From a virus, in IMG/VR virus record IMGVR_UViG_3300043425_000676, positions 1 through 64,000 of that record: DNA of 64,000 nt. One strand, written 5' to 3'. Shown one piece after another: positions 10,162-19,819 of this stretch. Position 1 is the first letter of the stretch; every line of letters starts with the position of its first letter. The notes under the pieces are model-generated. The model was not told the origin of the DNA. It saw only the letters and a program-made list of their open reading frames with translations, and did no database searches. Made by a program: the position numbers and the translations under genes.

Positions 10162-12300
10162 TTAAGCAGTGGTTGCCCGAGCTGTCATGTCAAAGACCGT
10201 CCATGTGTCTGCCGCAGAACAAAAGCACCTCACGCCCTTGCTGGCTGGTATCACTACCGCTGCATTGGTCGCAAGTCCATTGATCGCACCACCCGTAGCA
10301 GGGTACAGTTTGGCAGCGATCGCACTGTTGTTGATCACCTCCATGATGTCGCCAGCCGAACCCGTTGGGAGTTTGACACCTTTAGCTGCACTGTCCGAGG
10401 TGATGAACGTGGTGTTGGTAGCCGCTAATGCAGTAGCATCCAGATACGTGCTTCCTTCTGCTGCGGTAGAAACCTGCGTAACGCTTGCGTATGGAGCCCA
10501 TGTACCGTCACCACGCATAAACTGCCTTGTGTTGTTGCTCAACTTCGGCATCAATCCGTGGTAGGTCGATGTTGCGTTCAAGTCGGTGTTGTCATCCGGT
10601 GTTGCAAAATCATCAAGCTTGATAGCCTTAGCGTCCAGCAGGTAGCGAGTAGTCCACAGATCCCCAATTGTAAGTTTTAGCGGAGAACCTGAACTTACTA
10701 GATAAAGGAGGTTCGCGTTAGCCGCTGAAACCGCACCAGTGAGACCGCTGACATAAGTTGTAAACTCCGACCAAAAGTGCGATCGAAGATTCGCGAGCGT
10801 AACCTTTGTGTTTGTCGCACCTTCGTCCACCAAGAACAAGTCGCCATCCGAAAGTGTTGCACTGCTCAAACTACCCACATCAATGCTGCTCGTAACAATG
10901 CCAGCCACATAGGTCGCCAATGCCCCGACATCCAGTTTGTAGCTTGTCGTCGATCTTCGCATCCAAAGGTCGTCGCCAGCCTGAACCGCTGGACTTGCAT
11001 CCAGTTTGTCCCACATCTCCGTTTCGACATAAGCGGCTATGTTTGCGCTGGTAATCTTTTTTGGCGTAGTACCTTCGATCACGTAGAACGTGTCCGCGTC
11101 CTCGAGCGTAGTGAGCGCGGTCAACCCGGAAACGTAAGCCTGATAATCCGTCCAAAGCTTCGTTTCTAGCTCTGACAACGTTGCTTTTTTGGGTGTTGTG
11201 CTATCCCCGACCAGGAAAAGCGATCCAGAGGCGAGAGAGGCAGAGGAAAGACCTGTGAGATCCAAAACGTCAGCCTGAACGCCAGCACCGACAAACGTTT
11301 TGAGTTGATCCACGGTGACGCTGTAAGTGACCCCACCGCGACCAATGATCACCTTGTCGCCAGTAACGACTGGATTTCCGCTTGTAGCCGACCACCCAGA
11401 AGCCAGGATATAGGTTGAAAGTAGACCAACGTCCAATTTAAGCTGGGTTCCCGATCGGAATATCAAGAAACTGTCGCCAGCGACCGTCGCCACGGCACTG
11501 GACGCACTGTTTTGAGTCCCGACCACATACGAGGCGATATTCGCACCCGTAGCTGTCCTGCCAGTGCCGCTTCGCTCGAGCAAGAACACATCGGTAGCAT
11601 TTGCCGGAGCACCCAAGGCTGAGTAGTTATCCCAAGCTGCCGACACAATGTCAGCACCAACCTCAGCTTGCACATAGGCAGCGATCGTCGAGGCAGTGAC
11701 CTTGCTCGCTACACCACTGTCGCTCGCATAGAAGGTGTCCCCGTCTGCGAGGGTGGTGATTGCTGGCAAACCATCCGTGTAAGCCAGGAATTGAGAGTGG
11801 ACGCGAGCCGCGATCGCTGAAAACGTAGTCTTTTTGGCTGTTGTAGACTGAGCCACGACATACTGATCCGAATCAGCCAGCGTGGCCGTAGCAAGACCAG
11901 CGATCTCTGCACCAAGAGCTGTCACCGAGGAATCAAGAAACGCCTTGACGTTATCAATGTCGATTTGCTTGAGGATCCCGCCATCGTTGAACACCAGCTT
12001 GTCGCCCGAGACGATAGTGGTACTTGTGTCGATCGCTTCAAGTTTATCAACCACCCAATTGAAGAAGTTCTGCGCCGTAAGGATCTTTTCAACATCTGAC
12101 TGGAAAGCGACTATCTCATCAGCGTCGGCTAGGGTTGTGATCACCGATGCTTGATGAAGCTGATCGACCGCAAAAGCAGCAAGCAAAGCCGCAGTGGCAT
12201 GACGCGACGAGGTTCCGTCGAGCAACGGGATCTTTTCTGGGCCTGTGAGCGTATCGACCGCAAGACCAGCCACCCAATCTGCAAAACTTACATCAGGCAT
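10162..12300 (-). CDS. Tail fibre with internal repeats
   Basis: A 712-residue protein; the ATG at 12300 is chosen because GGAGATAGAC precedes it. The N-terminus (DWVAGLAVDTLTGPEKIPLL) matches the opening of many phage fibre proteins. Residues about 50-560 are built from alternating units, each with a TLADxDxFxV strand pair and then KKTTxSxLxxxx. The pair [LSSATLxDxDLFLV...KKxTLxxL...FxxYVSGL] recurs about every 150-170 residues. The C-terminus, from the MPKLSNNTRQFMRGDGTWAP-type sequence on, is the typical distal fibre region. It probably forms a trimeric, beta-rich adhesin. The repeats suggest growth by duplication. Confidence 0.8.
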   Translation of the reverse strand: MPDVSFADWVAGLAVDTLTGPEKIPLLDGTSSRHATAALLAAFAVDQLHQASVITTLADADEIVAFQSDVEKILTAQNFFNWVVDKLEAIDTSTTIVSGDKLVFNDGGILKQIDIDNVKAFLDSSVTALGAEIAGLATATLADSDQYVVAQSTTAKKTTFSAIAARVHSQFLAYTDGLPAITTLADGDTFYASDSGVASKVTASTIAAYVQAEVGADIVSAAWDNYSALGAPANATDVFLLERSGTGRTATGANIASYVVGTQNSASSAVATVAGDSFLIFRSGTQLKLDVGLLSTYILASGWSATSGNPVVTGDKVIIGRGGVTYSVTVDQLKTFVGAGVQADVLDLTGLSSASLASGSLFLVGDSTTPKKATLSELETKLWTDYQAYVSGLTALTTLEDADTFYVIEGTTPKKITSANIAAYVETEMWDKLDASPAVQAGDDLWMRRSTTSYKLDVGALATYVAGIVTSSIDVGSLSSATLSDGDLFLVDEGATNTKVTLANLRSHFWSEFTTYVSGLTGAVSAANANLLYLVSSGSPLKLTIGDLWTTRYLLDAKAIKLDDFATPDDNTDLNATSTYHGLMPKLSNNTRQFMRGDGTWAPYASVTQVSTAAEGSTYLDATALAATNTTFITSDSAAKGVKLPTGSAGDIMEVINNSAIAAKLYPATGGAINGLATNAAVVIPASKGVRCFCSAADTWTVFDMTARATTA

Positions 12301-12302
12301 GT

Positions 12303-13550
12303 CTATCTCCACGCCCCAGAGGGCTCAATTACTGCGTTTGCACCTTCCCATGCCCAATTCCCGCTAGGAGCAGACAAAAGAAGAATCATGTACTTTCCTC
12401 TAGCTCTTGGATAGCTACGGTGATTCACCCCTGCCGTCCAAGTTCCGCTACTGTGGACAGCCGCAGGCGTAGTCCCTGCAATCAAAGACTCGATAGCCGC
12501 CTTGGCGTTGATGCTGACCTGCTCAGCAGTGTCAGCCACCATAACTCTCCAGGTGACGTTCACACTACCAGAGGCGGTGATCCCGTGTAACTGGATCAAT
12601 CTTCCGTAGGTGCTTCCATTCCCCATCAACACCGGCCCGATCGCGACATAGGATCCTGAGTGCCCAACCTTGAACGGCCAGAACTCCTGCCTCTCAGTGT
12701 CAAACATCCAAGACACCGCTGCGGACGGTATGTGAACGTAAACGGCTCTCGATTCGTGGTCGTACTCAAGCACCGTATTGACGTTCGTAACGTTCGTCAG
12801 ATGCTCAGGAATCGCGTCCTCAGACAACGCCTGCAAGCCGTCGCCAGAAGCCGACACCGTGTAAAGACCATGCGACGAAAGGAAGTAGTACCGATCGAGG
12901 TGATCGCGGCACCAAGCCTTTGCACCGACCATGCCGACTTCCCGCGAGATGTTTCGAAGTGTTCCGTCTGCAACCGGATCACCCTGAACCACCCAAAGCG
13001 AGCTACTTGTTGCCGCCAGCAAATAGGCATCTTTGTGAGGAATCAGCGAAACCACATCAGACCCTAACTCACCAGCTTCGGACAACTGCATGACGAATGG
13101 ACGCATCAAATCGCTGACATCAGCGCTGAGCGACCAATCGGAGTGGTTCGACTGCCTACTGGCAAAAATAGCTCGCCCGGAAGGACGGATGAAGCGATCT
13201 CGGTAGATGCACTGCGCAGGGTGACTATTTGGAGCGTTAGCACCTGGAGACACGTAAACCGTACCACCACTGTGAACCGCCGCAACACCTGTGCTCACGA
13301 CAATCCTGTTGCCGCTCGAGTCGGTGATCTTATTACCAGCGCTATCGGTCAAGTACCGATCTTCGGTTGCAGGGACGGTCGAAGCACCAGCCTGAGCCCA
13401 GGAGCCACCGCGAAGGCGACCCTGAAAATCCTCGGTTCGACAATTTACAGCCCAAGGACAAAAATACCTCTCCCGCCTGCCTACGCTTTGGCGAAAAGAC
13501 AGGCGACGATTAACGCCCGATGGGAAAAGTATTTCTTTGCTTGTAGCCAT
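12303..13550 (-). CDS. Tail nozzle / packaged-DNA stabilisation-like protein
   Basis: A 415-residue beta-rich protein with repeated four-strand blade-like units: QCIYRDRFIRPSGRAIFAS, LIPHKDAYLLAATSSSLWVV and DHLDRYYFLSSHGLYTV have the spacing seen in the propeller of P22 gp10-type and T7 gp12-type nozzle proteins. It lies between the adaptor/neck gene cluster and the fibre genes, as expected for a tail tube or nozzle of a short-tailed phage. Assignment rests on pattern and position; there is no signal or membrane segment. Confidence 0.6.
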   Translation of the reverse strand: MATSKEILFPSGVNRRLSFRQSVGRRERYFCPWAVNCRTEDFQGRLRGGSWAQAGASTVPATEDRYLTDSAGNKITDSSGNRIVVSTGVAAVHSGGTVYVSPGANAPNSHPAQCIYRDRFIRPSGRAIFASRQSNHSDWSLSADVSDLMRPFVMQLSEAGELGSDVVSLIPHKDAYLLAATSSSLWVVQGDPVADGTLRNISREVGMVGAKAWCRDHLDRYYFLSSHGLYTVSASGDGLQALSEDAIPEHLTNVTNVNTVLEYDHESRAVYVHIPSAAVSWMFDTERQEFWPFKVGHSGSYVAIGPVLMGNGSTYGRLIQLHGITASGSVNVTWRVMVADTAEQVSINAKAAIESLIAGTTPAAVHSSGTWTAGVNHRSYPRARGKYMILLLSAPSGNWAWEGANAVIEPSGAWR

Positions 13551-13558
13551 GTCACCAA

Positions 13559-13954
13559 TTACGCAGCAGCTTCAAGACCCGCTACGGTTCCATTGCTAGC
13601 GATCGTTAGCGCCTTCCACGAAGTAGCAGACTCGCAAAACAGAACGACCATCTGGTTTGCCGCGACTGCCGACTCAGCGTTAGCACCAGAACCGCCGTTG
13701 ATCGCGATCGTTGCCGGATCCGTCGTTCGCAACTCACCGCCAGTGGCAGCGCCAGCGACCATGACAATCCTACCGGGAACCGGAGCAGGCAAAATGAGGA
13801 TGTTATTCGTGTTACCCCAAGTCGGGATAACCATCTGAATGAAAGCCTCATCCGACATCTTAGTTCCAGCGGCAGAAGCGACCAAAGGCACTCTACCTGG
13901 GCCTCCAGGCATAAACGCCATGAGCAATTCGTGTAATTCGTTATGAGCCGACAT
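13559..13954 (-). CDS. Small virion protein
   Basis: 131 residues. The ATG at 13954 is preferred because AAGGGGAAAATC precedes it. The protein is beta-rich and small-residue rich (IVMVAGAATGGE, NQMVVLFCESATSWKAL), like a decoration or fibre-attachment jelly roll. It lies between adaptor-type and nozzle-type genes. Function unknown. Confidence 0.6.
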   Translation of the reverse strand: MSAHNELHELLMAFMPGGPGRVPLVASAAGTKMSDEAFIQMVIPTWGNTNNILILPAPVPGRIVMVAGAATGGELRTTDPATIAINGGSGANAESAVAANQMVVLFCESATSWKALTIASNGTVAGLEAAA

Positions 13955-13975
13955 GATTTTCCCCTTGGGCAAAAA

Positions 13976-14299
13976 CTAATCCTTCAACGTAACCCCAACA
14001 ACGCCAGCGGCATTGCCTGTGATCTTTAAGAACCTTGCACCAGCCAACGCTTCTGGGATCGGATACGATCGACCAGCCGCAACCGTTGTGGTGATAGCAG
14101 AGTTAGACTCGGTGTAAGCCGCAAGGTAAACTCCGGCTTCGCTGATGCTGGAATACCAAGTAAGTGTCGTCAGCGAGGATCCAGAGGGTATGTGTACCAT
14201 GCCTCTTTCAAAGTCGCCGTAAATGATCGCATCGCTTGCGGCAAGAGTGCTGCCAACGTCCAGATTTTCGATTGAATTGCTGTACCGTGCGGTTGTCAC
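13976..14299 (-). CDS. Small beta-rich virion protein
   Basis: 107 residues, GTG start overlapping the stop of the upstream adaptor gene (CAGTGAC) behind AAGGAGATCCGCA, so the two are translationally coupled. The sequence alternates hydrophobic and polar residues throughout, with AGVYLAAYTESN and RFLKITGNAAGVVGVTL, as in small beta-sandwich virion proteins. No identified function. Confidence 0.58.
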   Translation of the reverse strand: MTTARYSNSIENLDVGSTLAASDAIIYGDFERGMVHIPSGSSLTTLTWYSSISEAGVYLAAYTESNSAITTTVAAGRSYPIPEALAGARFLKITGNAAGVVGVTLKD

Positions 14300-15549
14300 T
14301 GCGGATCTCCTTCGATTGTCAGTCTGCCTATGCGTTGCTCGCGACTGCGGTAATTGTAATCGAAAACGCTGAATTTGCTATAAGTTCCACGAGGCATATC
14401 TTGCCCCAAGCTCGTCGGGCTCGACCTATCCTGGTCGTTTCTGATCGCCAGAGCAATCATTTCCAAGTATCTTTTCTCGTGGACATGCTCTCTTTCCTCG
14501 TAATTGTGCTCTGCGGCAGCCAGACAAGCCTCCAAAAACACTTGACTGAGCATTTCCCCCCCAATTGGGTACGGATTTGCATCGCTCAGGTCTACGGGAC
14601 GCAAAATCATAGGGACCCGGAGCACGTAAGCCGCATCCGGAGCCGGATAAAACGCCAGTGACTTGCGGCTCCCGACGCTTGGATCAAATCTGTCGGTTCT
14701 GACCGAGTAATAAGCCGGACGACCAAACTCAGGATTTGTTGTCTCAAGCTTCCTGATTGTTGCGTCGTGCCGATTGCAAACAGACGGAAACCACTGATCT
14801 GGCCCTGGATAGTACGTCAAATCGCTGTCATTGGCGACAGAATCAAATGCCACATCCATCTGGATATCGGTTCTGGCGATCTGGTATGCCGACGCACTCG
14901 AAACCGTGACAGTTGTGTCGTCCAGAGATATTTGAGAGTTGCTCAAGCGACTTGCTACCGAGTAATACTTGTTGTTTACCCTAAGAATGCTATTAGCCGC
15001 CCATGAAGGGAAAGTCCCGCCGACGAGCGTTACCACACCCGAAGCGATGGTTATCGTCCCAGTTGCATACGGTGCAGTGGTCGTGACATCGACCAGAGGT
15101 TTGAAAAACGACCAATCATGCGCTGCATAAACACGACGAAGACCGTCAGTGATGCAATAGCCAATCCTGGTAAGCTGATCCTGCGTGAAGGACGCATCTG
15201 CCTCTGCTCCAAAAAGATAATGCCCGACCCTATTTACCAAGATCGAATAGCTGATCGGGCCGCCACCTGTCGCACTCGTCCTGGCTGGGAAGTCCAACTC
15301 AAAGTGATAAGTTGCGCCGTCGTAAACAAACTCGACATACGCCGTGTAAGCGACATTCACAACATCCGTAAACTCGTACTGGTAGGTTCCTGTAGAAACC
15401 AGTGTCATAGCCGTTCCATCGGCAACGACGACAGCATTGGTGTCGTTCCTCTTGACTCCATACGTTCCCGTTGGATCGGAAAGCAACGCTGAAGTTACGT
15501 TCGTCGGAACGCCATCAACCTTAAAAGTTTTTCTGATTACTCGCGACAT
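14296..15549 (-). CDS. Head-tail adaptor/neck protein with N-terminal Ig-like domain
   Basis: A 417-residue protein. Residues 1-90 look like an Ig-like beta-sandwich (SRVIRKTFKVDG...YHFELDFP). From about residue 95 the sequence follows the podovirus neck/adaptor pattern: helices around GHYLFG..ADASFTQDQLTRIGYCITDGLRRVY, then a beta insertion TGTITIASGVVTLVGG...YYSVASR, then a receptor-like C-terminus ending in helices of a structural core. The beta unit is the element found in many phage connectors and stoppers. The fused Ig domain is an addition that may project from the virion. GGAGTAACC precedes ATG 15549. Confidence 0.65.
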   Translation of the reverse strand: MSRVIRKTFKVDGVPTNVTSALLSDPTGTYGVKRNDTNAVVVADGTAMTLVSTGTYQYEFTDVVNVAYTAYVEFVYDGATYHFELDFPARTSATGGGPISYSILVNRVGHYLFGAEADASFTQDQLTRIGYCITDGLRRVYAAHDWSFFKPLVDVTTTAPYATGTITIASGVVTLVGGTFPSWAANSILRVNNKYYSVASRLSNSQISLDDTTVTVSSASAYQIARTDIQMDVAFDSVANDSDLTYYPGPDQWFPSVCNRHDATIRKLETTNPEFGRPAYYSVRTDRFDPSVGSRKSLAFYPAPDAAYVLRVPMILRPVDLSDANPYPIGGEMLSQVFLEACLAAAEHNYEEREHVHEKRYLEMIALAIRNDQDRSSPTSLGQDMPRGTYSKFSVFDYNYRSREQRIGRLTIEGDPQ

Positions 15550-15551
15550 GG

Positions 15552-16919
15552 TTACTCCAGTGTTATGCTTCGGTCTTCAACCTGAATGTTGTATGTGCTT
15601 CCGGCACCTCCTCCGCCAGCCAAAGACACCGCAATAGTGTCGAACCTGAATTGACCAGATCCATTGTCCTCGATCATCGAGTTTAACCTCGACAACACCT
15701 GAAGAGCTGAAACTGCCGTGGCAATCTCCGTTGACGCATCTGGCGCTAAAACACGCGCCGACAAAGCACCAGTATCAAAAGCGTCCTCGTGAATCGATCC
15801 TGGCTCTGAGTCATGCAATACCGCCGCGATATGATGCGATCCAGTAACAAGCACTTCCGTGTTATTGTCGGTAGACCTAAGCAGCCTTGCCGTGCCACTC
15901 GCGTCATTAGCAGTCAAAGCGTCTGTACCCAACTCATAAACAGTATTGACAAACAAGATTGATCCGGCTGGGTCTATACCTAACGCACCGAAGTTGGCGG
16001 GGAAAGCGGTTATCAGGTCTGTCTTGGCCTTGATCGCCAGCAATGTAGTAATCGTGTCGTAATCAACCACCGATCCAATCCACTCGACATATCGAGCCTC
16101 ACCTGAAACTGTTCCAGATATAGTGATCCGAAGGTTTTCGGCTGGATGCGTGCTAGCCACCGAATAGGTAAACGTATACCGACCAGTCGACGGACTCGAC
16201 ACCGCTGACAGATTTGCAGAACGACTTGTGCCAGCAGCATTTGCAGCCGCAATCGCTGGCGATCCGTCGAGTGCGACCAGCTTGTCCTCATCGTCACGAA
16301 CAACCACCGTAAACGCATAGGTCGTTGTGCCCGAGTCTGGAATCTCCATCAGTGGAGTCCCATAGACATTCATCTTTGCCGACAGGTTGTTTAGGTTCTG
16401 GATCGCGGTCAGGACGGTGTTGACGGTCGACTCCTTTGCTACAGTCGCGTCCTTAGCAACAGTTGTTTCATTTGCGACACTAGCAGGGAATGCCACTGGT
16501 GCTGATGCACTAGCTGCTTGCCCTGCAATTTGAGTCATGTTTGCAGACACAGCATCGATAACTGATTTAATCGAAGTGTTGGTCAATGCCACGTTTGCAG
16601 TTGGATTGGCAATCTTCGACTGATCTGTTCCAGCATAACCAAATGAGCCAGAAGCCGTAAACACAGCTTGCATTGATCGAGAATAGCATCCTGTCTTGTA
16701 CAGCACAATTCTAAGAGAATTGCAGTCAGTCTCAGCTTGGCTTGGTGTATAGCTCCATTCACCTTGTTCGACTGTTGGTGTGTTGGCTCCTGCAACAAAA
16801 GCACCACTGTCTTTTGACACCGACACCGAAACACCAGTCGTCTGAACAACACCGTCACTTATTTGGGTGATGGTTCCAATTATGAGTGGTAGTGGTGTTG
16901 GATTGTTGCGTGGATACAT
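15552..16919 (-). CDS. Fibre/baseplate-type virion protein
   Basis: A 455-residue protein with beta-rich N-terminal domain (1-110), a linker of AxKDATVAKESTV repeats near residues 150-170 that looks like a short trimeric coiled coil, a second Ig-like domain (about 190-290, YAFTVVVRDDEDKLVALDG), and a C-terminal section with LSARVLAPDASTEIATAV. This mix of Ig units and short coiled coils is common in phage fibres and head fibres. The ATG at 16919 is preceded by GGAGGAATCC. Confidence 0.62.
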   Translation of the reverse strand: MYPRNNPTPLPLIIGTITQISDGVVQTTGVSVSVSKDSGAFVAGANTPTVEQGEWSYTPSQAETDCNSLRIVLYKTGCYSRSMQAVFTASGSFGYAGTDQSKIANPTANVALTNTSIKSVIDAVSANMTQIAGQAASASAPVAFPASVANETTVAKDATVAKESTVNTVLTAIQNLNNLSAKMNVYGTPLMEIPDSGTTTYAFTVVVRDDEDKLVALDGSPAIAAANAAGTSRSANLSAVSSPSTGRYTFTYSVASTHPAENLRITISGTVSGEARYVEWIGSVVDYDTITTLLAIKAKTDLITAFPANFGALGIDPAGSILFVNTVYELGTDALTANDASGTARLLRSTDNNTEVLVTGSHHIAAVLHDSEPGSIHEDAFDTGALSARVLAPDASTEIATAVSALQVLSRLNSMIEDNGSGQFRFDTIAVSLAGGGGAGSTYNIQVEDRSITLE

Positions 16920-17789
16920 TTATCGGATTCCTCCACCGACCATTCGTTGTTGATTTCTAAACCAGTAGTGCTTAAAGCTAGCTGCTGGCATCATCCATCT
17001 TCGATTAAAGGATTTAAGAAGGCCAAAACCTCGACCGCCAGCGTAAAGCTTTTGAACTTCGTTGGCTGTTAAAAATCGGTTATAAATGCGAATATCATCA
17101 AGTTGGCCCAGCAAAAAACCATTACCGCCGGAGTCTGCATTATACGCTCCGATTGACCAGGATGCGTTCGTCGCAAAGGGAGTGGTAAATGTTCCAGTAA
17201 AATTAGCCGATATGTTTGTTTGCGGAGTGCCGTTCCGATAAAGCGAAATAACACCCAAATTAAAAACAACACCGACATGATACCAGTTTCCGTCTGATAT
17301 CGTGGCGGTCGTAAAAGCACCCCTCACTTGATTACTCACCGCCGTTCCGTCACCGCTTGCGAAAAATGCTAGCTGTGTTCCGTTTGCCGAGCCGCCAAGA
17401 GAAGCAGACGAGGTTGCTAGCTGCCAAGACCTTTGATTAGTGGCCGCTTGGTATTGCCCAACAATCTGTACCTGACTTTGTGTGGTCGTCTTTCGCACCC
17501 AACCAAACGCCGAAAATCTAGAACCTAGACTGGCTCGGTTTCCAGCGACTACGTAGTCATTAGCCCCATCGAAATCTAAAGCGTATTTGCCATCACGGAT
17601 TACCCAGTCCGTTGGTGCATCCATGCCGGTGAGAGTGCCGGTGCTATTGAACCCGCTTATATCTAGCAGTTGTAAACCTGTCGGAGAAGTCGCACTTGGA
17701 CACCAGTGACCAACCAGACCATCATAAGACCATTTTTGAGCACGATCATAAACGACCGGCCCGATTCTTCGACCACGAGAAATTATCAT
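16920..17789 (-). CDS. LamG/concanavalin-like virion protein
   Basis: A 289-residue protein with a clear Laminin_G_3-type domain at about residues 20-250: GLVGHWCPS, YALDFDGANDYV, FSAFGWVRK, GNWYHVGVVFNLGVISLYRNG and LDDIRIYNRFLTANEVQKLY are the strands that define the family. It is expected to bind glycans. Its ATG overlaps the stop of the upstream gene (17786-18217) by four bases. Probably a receptor-binding or capsid-surface component. Confidence 0.82.
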   Translation of the reverse strand: MIISRGRRIGPVVYDRAQKWSYDGLVGHWCPSATSPTGLQLLDISGFNSTGTLTGMDAPTDWVIRDGKYALDFDGANDYVVAGNRASLGSRFSAFGWVRKTTTQSQVQIVGQYQAATNQRSWQLATSSASLGGSANGTQLAFFASGDGTAVSNQVRGAFTTATISDGNWYHVGVVFNLGVISLYRNGTPQTNISANFTGTFTTPFATNASWSIGAYNADSGGNGFLLGQLDDIRIYNRFLTANEVQKLYAGGRGFGLLKSFNRRWMMPAASFKHYWFRNQQRMVGGGIR

Positions 17790-18217
17790 GATTGATATGT
17801 TTTCGGTCTGATGGTTAGTACGTTGCTTGTTCCCATTGCTTGACCCGTACCTTGGTTTCGAACCAAAACCCGAATGTTTCCTGGGGGAATATCGAAAGCC
17901 GTTTGTACGATTCTTTGAGTTGTGTTGACGGCCCGAACTGTATAAATCAAATCGGGTAGTCTTGTTGGTGTCACAGATCCAGATCCATCTTCAAAGTTGG
18001 TTCCGTCAGTTTCTCTCAGTAACCATACCCAAAGTGCGGTGTTTGCTGTGGGTGCTGTTGGGAATGAAAACACGAACTCTACTTCGGCATCGATGTATCC
18101 AGCACTTGTAAGTGTTACACTTGTTGCATGTACTGCGTTGGCATTGTTGCCAAGGGAGTTCATTTCGGTGCTTAGAAGTGTTTGTGCAGTACCACGAAGT
18201 TGTGTTAAGTTTGGCAT
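17786..18217 (-). CDS. Small beta-sandwich virion protein
   Basis: 143 residues with alternating beta strands and TxPTANTALWVWLLRETDG, resembling a small jelly-roll or Ig-like structural protein. The start overlaps the previous stop as TAATG, and the end overlaps the LamG gene. Coupling to the LamG protein suggests that they assemble together. No family recognised. Confidence 0.58.
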   Translation of the reverse strand: MPNLTQLRGTAQTLLSTEMNSLGNNANAVHATSVTLTSAGYIDAEVEFVFSFPTAPTANTALWVWLLRETDGTNFEDGSGSVTPTRLPDLIYTVRAVNTTQRIVQTAFDIPPGNIRVLVRNQGTGQAMGTSNVLTIRPKTYQS

Positions 18218-18666
18218 TATTCAATCTTTCCGTTTGGACGGTATGTTGACCAAGCCTCTGAAACTTGCCCTGGGCCTATGACTTCATGCGAAAGAGACAA
18301 GTTGCTGATTGCATCAAACTCGGATTGCGTGATACTCGATCCTTCGTCCAAGAGCAACGACAAGAATTGAATCATGGCGTGGTCGCCAAAGTCTGACCCA
18401 CCTTCACTTGGTCGCAACCACTTCAAAACTCGACTAACGAGAGCTTTGTATGAGCCAGCATATTGCTCGAACTTTTGAAGTATTGTTTCTGCTGTCATTG
18501 GCCCAAGTTTATTGTACAGCCCACGTTCTGTAAGAATCAGACTTGACCGAATCAATGGGCTTATCTCGGAGCATCGAATCGCACACGCATAATCGTTTCC
18601 TGCTTCCGCAAGCGCTTTTGCTTGCGGGTCAGATTCGATCAAGGCTTTGAGTTCTTGTGGGGTCAT
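18217..18666 (-). CDS. Unknown helical phage protein
   Basis: 149 residues beginning MTPQELKALIESDPQAKA, the style of a conserved phage family often found close to fibre genes, with an N-terminal helical region and a mainly helical body. It overlaps its upstream neighbour by 4 bases (ATGTCATGA) and its downstream one by one base. Function unknown. Confidence 0.58.
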   Translation of the reverse strand: MTPQELKALIESDPQAKALAEAGNDYACAIRCSEISPLIRSSLILTERGLYNKLGPMTAETILQKFEQYAGSYKALVSRVLKWLRPSEGGSDFGDHAMIQFLSLLLDEGSSITQSEFDAISNLSLSHEVIGPGQVSEAWSTYRPNGKIE

Positions 18667-19031
18667 GACATGCCTTTTTGGAACAAAACGGATTCAACTT
18701 TCTGTAGTTTGGTTCTCGCAACGTCATGATCACCATCAAGAGTCGCAATTCCAGCTTCAGCAACCAGACCGATCGCATGGTGCGTCACGTTATGAGATTG
18801 CTGATCCTTTGTGGCTGTTGTTTCCAGCTTTGCTAATGTTTCTGCATTCTTCTCTTGGGTTCTCGTTGCCGAGTTCATGAATGCGATGTGCGCCTCGGCT
18901 ATTTTCGGGCCGTACTTTCTACCAAGAGTGAAGAATAGCCATAGAAACGGCCCAACAAATAGAATCAGGCAGGCGAACGGGATCCCTACTGCTTGAACAA
19001 ATTGAGCAACACTTGTCCAGTCGATACTCAT
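18663..19031 (-). CDS. Small membrane protein, possible holin or spanin-like
   Basis: 122 residues: a short N-terminus, one long hydrophobic segment (about residues 15-38, GIPFACLILFVGPFLWLFF) and then a charged, helical cytoplasmic or periplasmic domain. The topology fits a one-span holin or inner-membrane anchor, but nothing else identifies it. It sits two genes after the subtilisin-like protease and next to a secreted protein, which together could form a lysis group. Confidence 0.55.
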   Translation of the reverse strand: MSIDWTSVAQFVQAVGIPFACLILFVGPFLWLFFTLGRKYGPKIAEAHIAFMNSATRTQEKNAETLAKLETTATKDQQSHNVTHHAIGLVAEAGIATLDGDHDVARTKLQKVESVLFQKGMS

Positions 19032-19056
19032 GGCTAATCTTTCTGTAAAATGGCGA

Positions 19057-19761
19057 CTATGGGTTTGGGCAGTTTCCGTTGACGCAGAGTCCTCGAATGA
19101 CGGCCTTCAAGCACTCTTTGTATTCTTCAGTTGTTTGAGGGTTGGATTTTGCAATCTCCTTATCCACAGGGATCCTCCAGACGTTTAACCAGTCTTTGTT
19201 CCTGCTGGTTGGTTGCCGCATTCCAAAACAAGTTTCAATCGTGCTTGTTACCATGCCTTTTGCGTCAGGTAGGTATTGCGGCAGCTTAGGAAGTAAATTC
19301 GTAAGTGAACTCGCAAGAAGCGATGTCGTACCTGCGTCCTGAAGAGTGTCAACCGCCGCTTTTGAAGTAAGGCGTATCGACTCGTAATTCGGAGCAACTG
19401 GGTTGGGCTGCGGAGTTGGATTTGGTGATGGAGTTGGCGTAGGAGTTGGCTGGATCGCTGAAGCGGTGACGTTAATCGTGTGCCAACTGTAGGCAATGTT
19501 TGCTTGCTTGTCGGCAACAATCAGACCGAATTGGTACTTTCCAGCCGTTGGTATCGAGAAGAACACATTTGCGCCGCATGAGGCCGACTGCGACTTGAGT
19601 TCATCTGGGATAATCCAGACCTTGTTGTCTCCAACAGCATCCTCGTGCGAAAGGAACACTAGCGTTCCAGCGAGAGCCGTCGCTGGCCCTTTGATCGAAG
19701 CTTTGAGTTCTTGTCCGATCGCTGGCACTGCCAGCATTAAAAAAAGAAGCAGTGTTCTCAT
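19057..19761 (-). CDS. Secreted Ig-like protein with Pro/Thr linker
   Basis: The start at 19761 is chosen because ACAGGAAACC precedes it and because it opens a signal peptide (MRTLLLFLMLAVPAIGQ). The mature protein has an Ig/PKD-like beta domain (about 20-110, including GKYQFGLIVADKQ), a linker of PTPTPTPSPNPTPQPNP, and a helical C-terminal domain with three cysteines. 234 residues. A secreted protein in the virion/lysis block is unusual. It could modify the envelope during exit or be displayed at the cell surface. Confidence 0.62.
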   Translation of the reverse strand: MRTLLLFLMLAVPAIGQELKASIKGPATALAGTLVFLSHEDAVGDNKVWIIPDELKSQSASCGANVFFSIPTAGKYQFGLIVADKQANIAYSWHTINVTASAIQPTPTPTPSPNPTPQPNPVAPNYESIRLTSKAAVDTLQDAGTTSLLASSLTNLLPKLPQYLPDAKGMVTSTIETCFGMRQPTSRNKDWLNVWRIPVDKEIAKSNPQTTEEYKECLKAVIRGLCVNGNCPNP

Positions 19762-19794
19762 GGTTTCCTGTACTTGGCTTGCGGTGCTGCATGC

Positions 19795-19819
19795 AAAGCG
19801 ATGCACATCGCATCGCTTT
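19795..19819 (-). terminator. Hairpin between two lysis-region genes
   Basis: A perfect 10-bp stem AAAGCGATGC / GCATCGCTTT with a five-base loop in the 79-base gap between 19841-20227 and 19057-19761. The T run is better on the plus strand (CTTTTTGAG) than on the minus strand, so it may act as a weak bidirectional terminator or an mRNA-stabilising hairpin. Confidence 0.5.
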
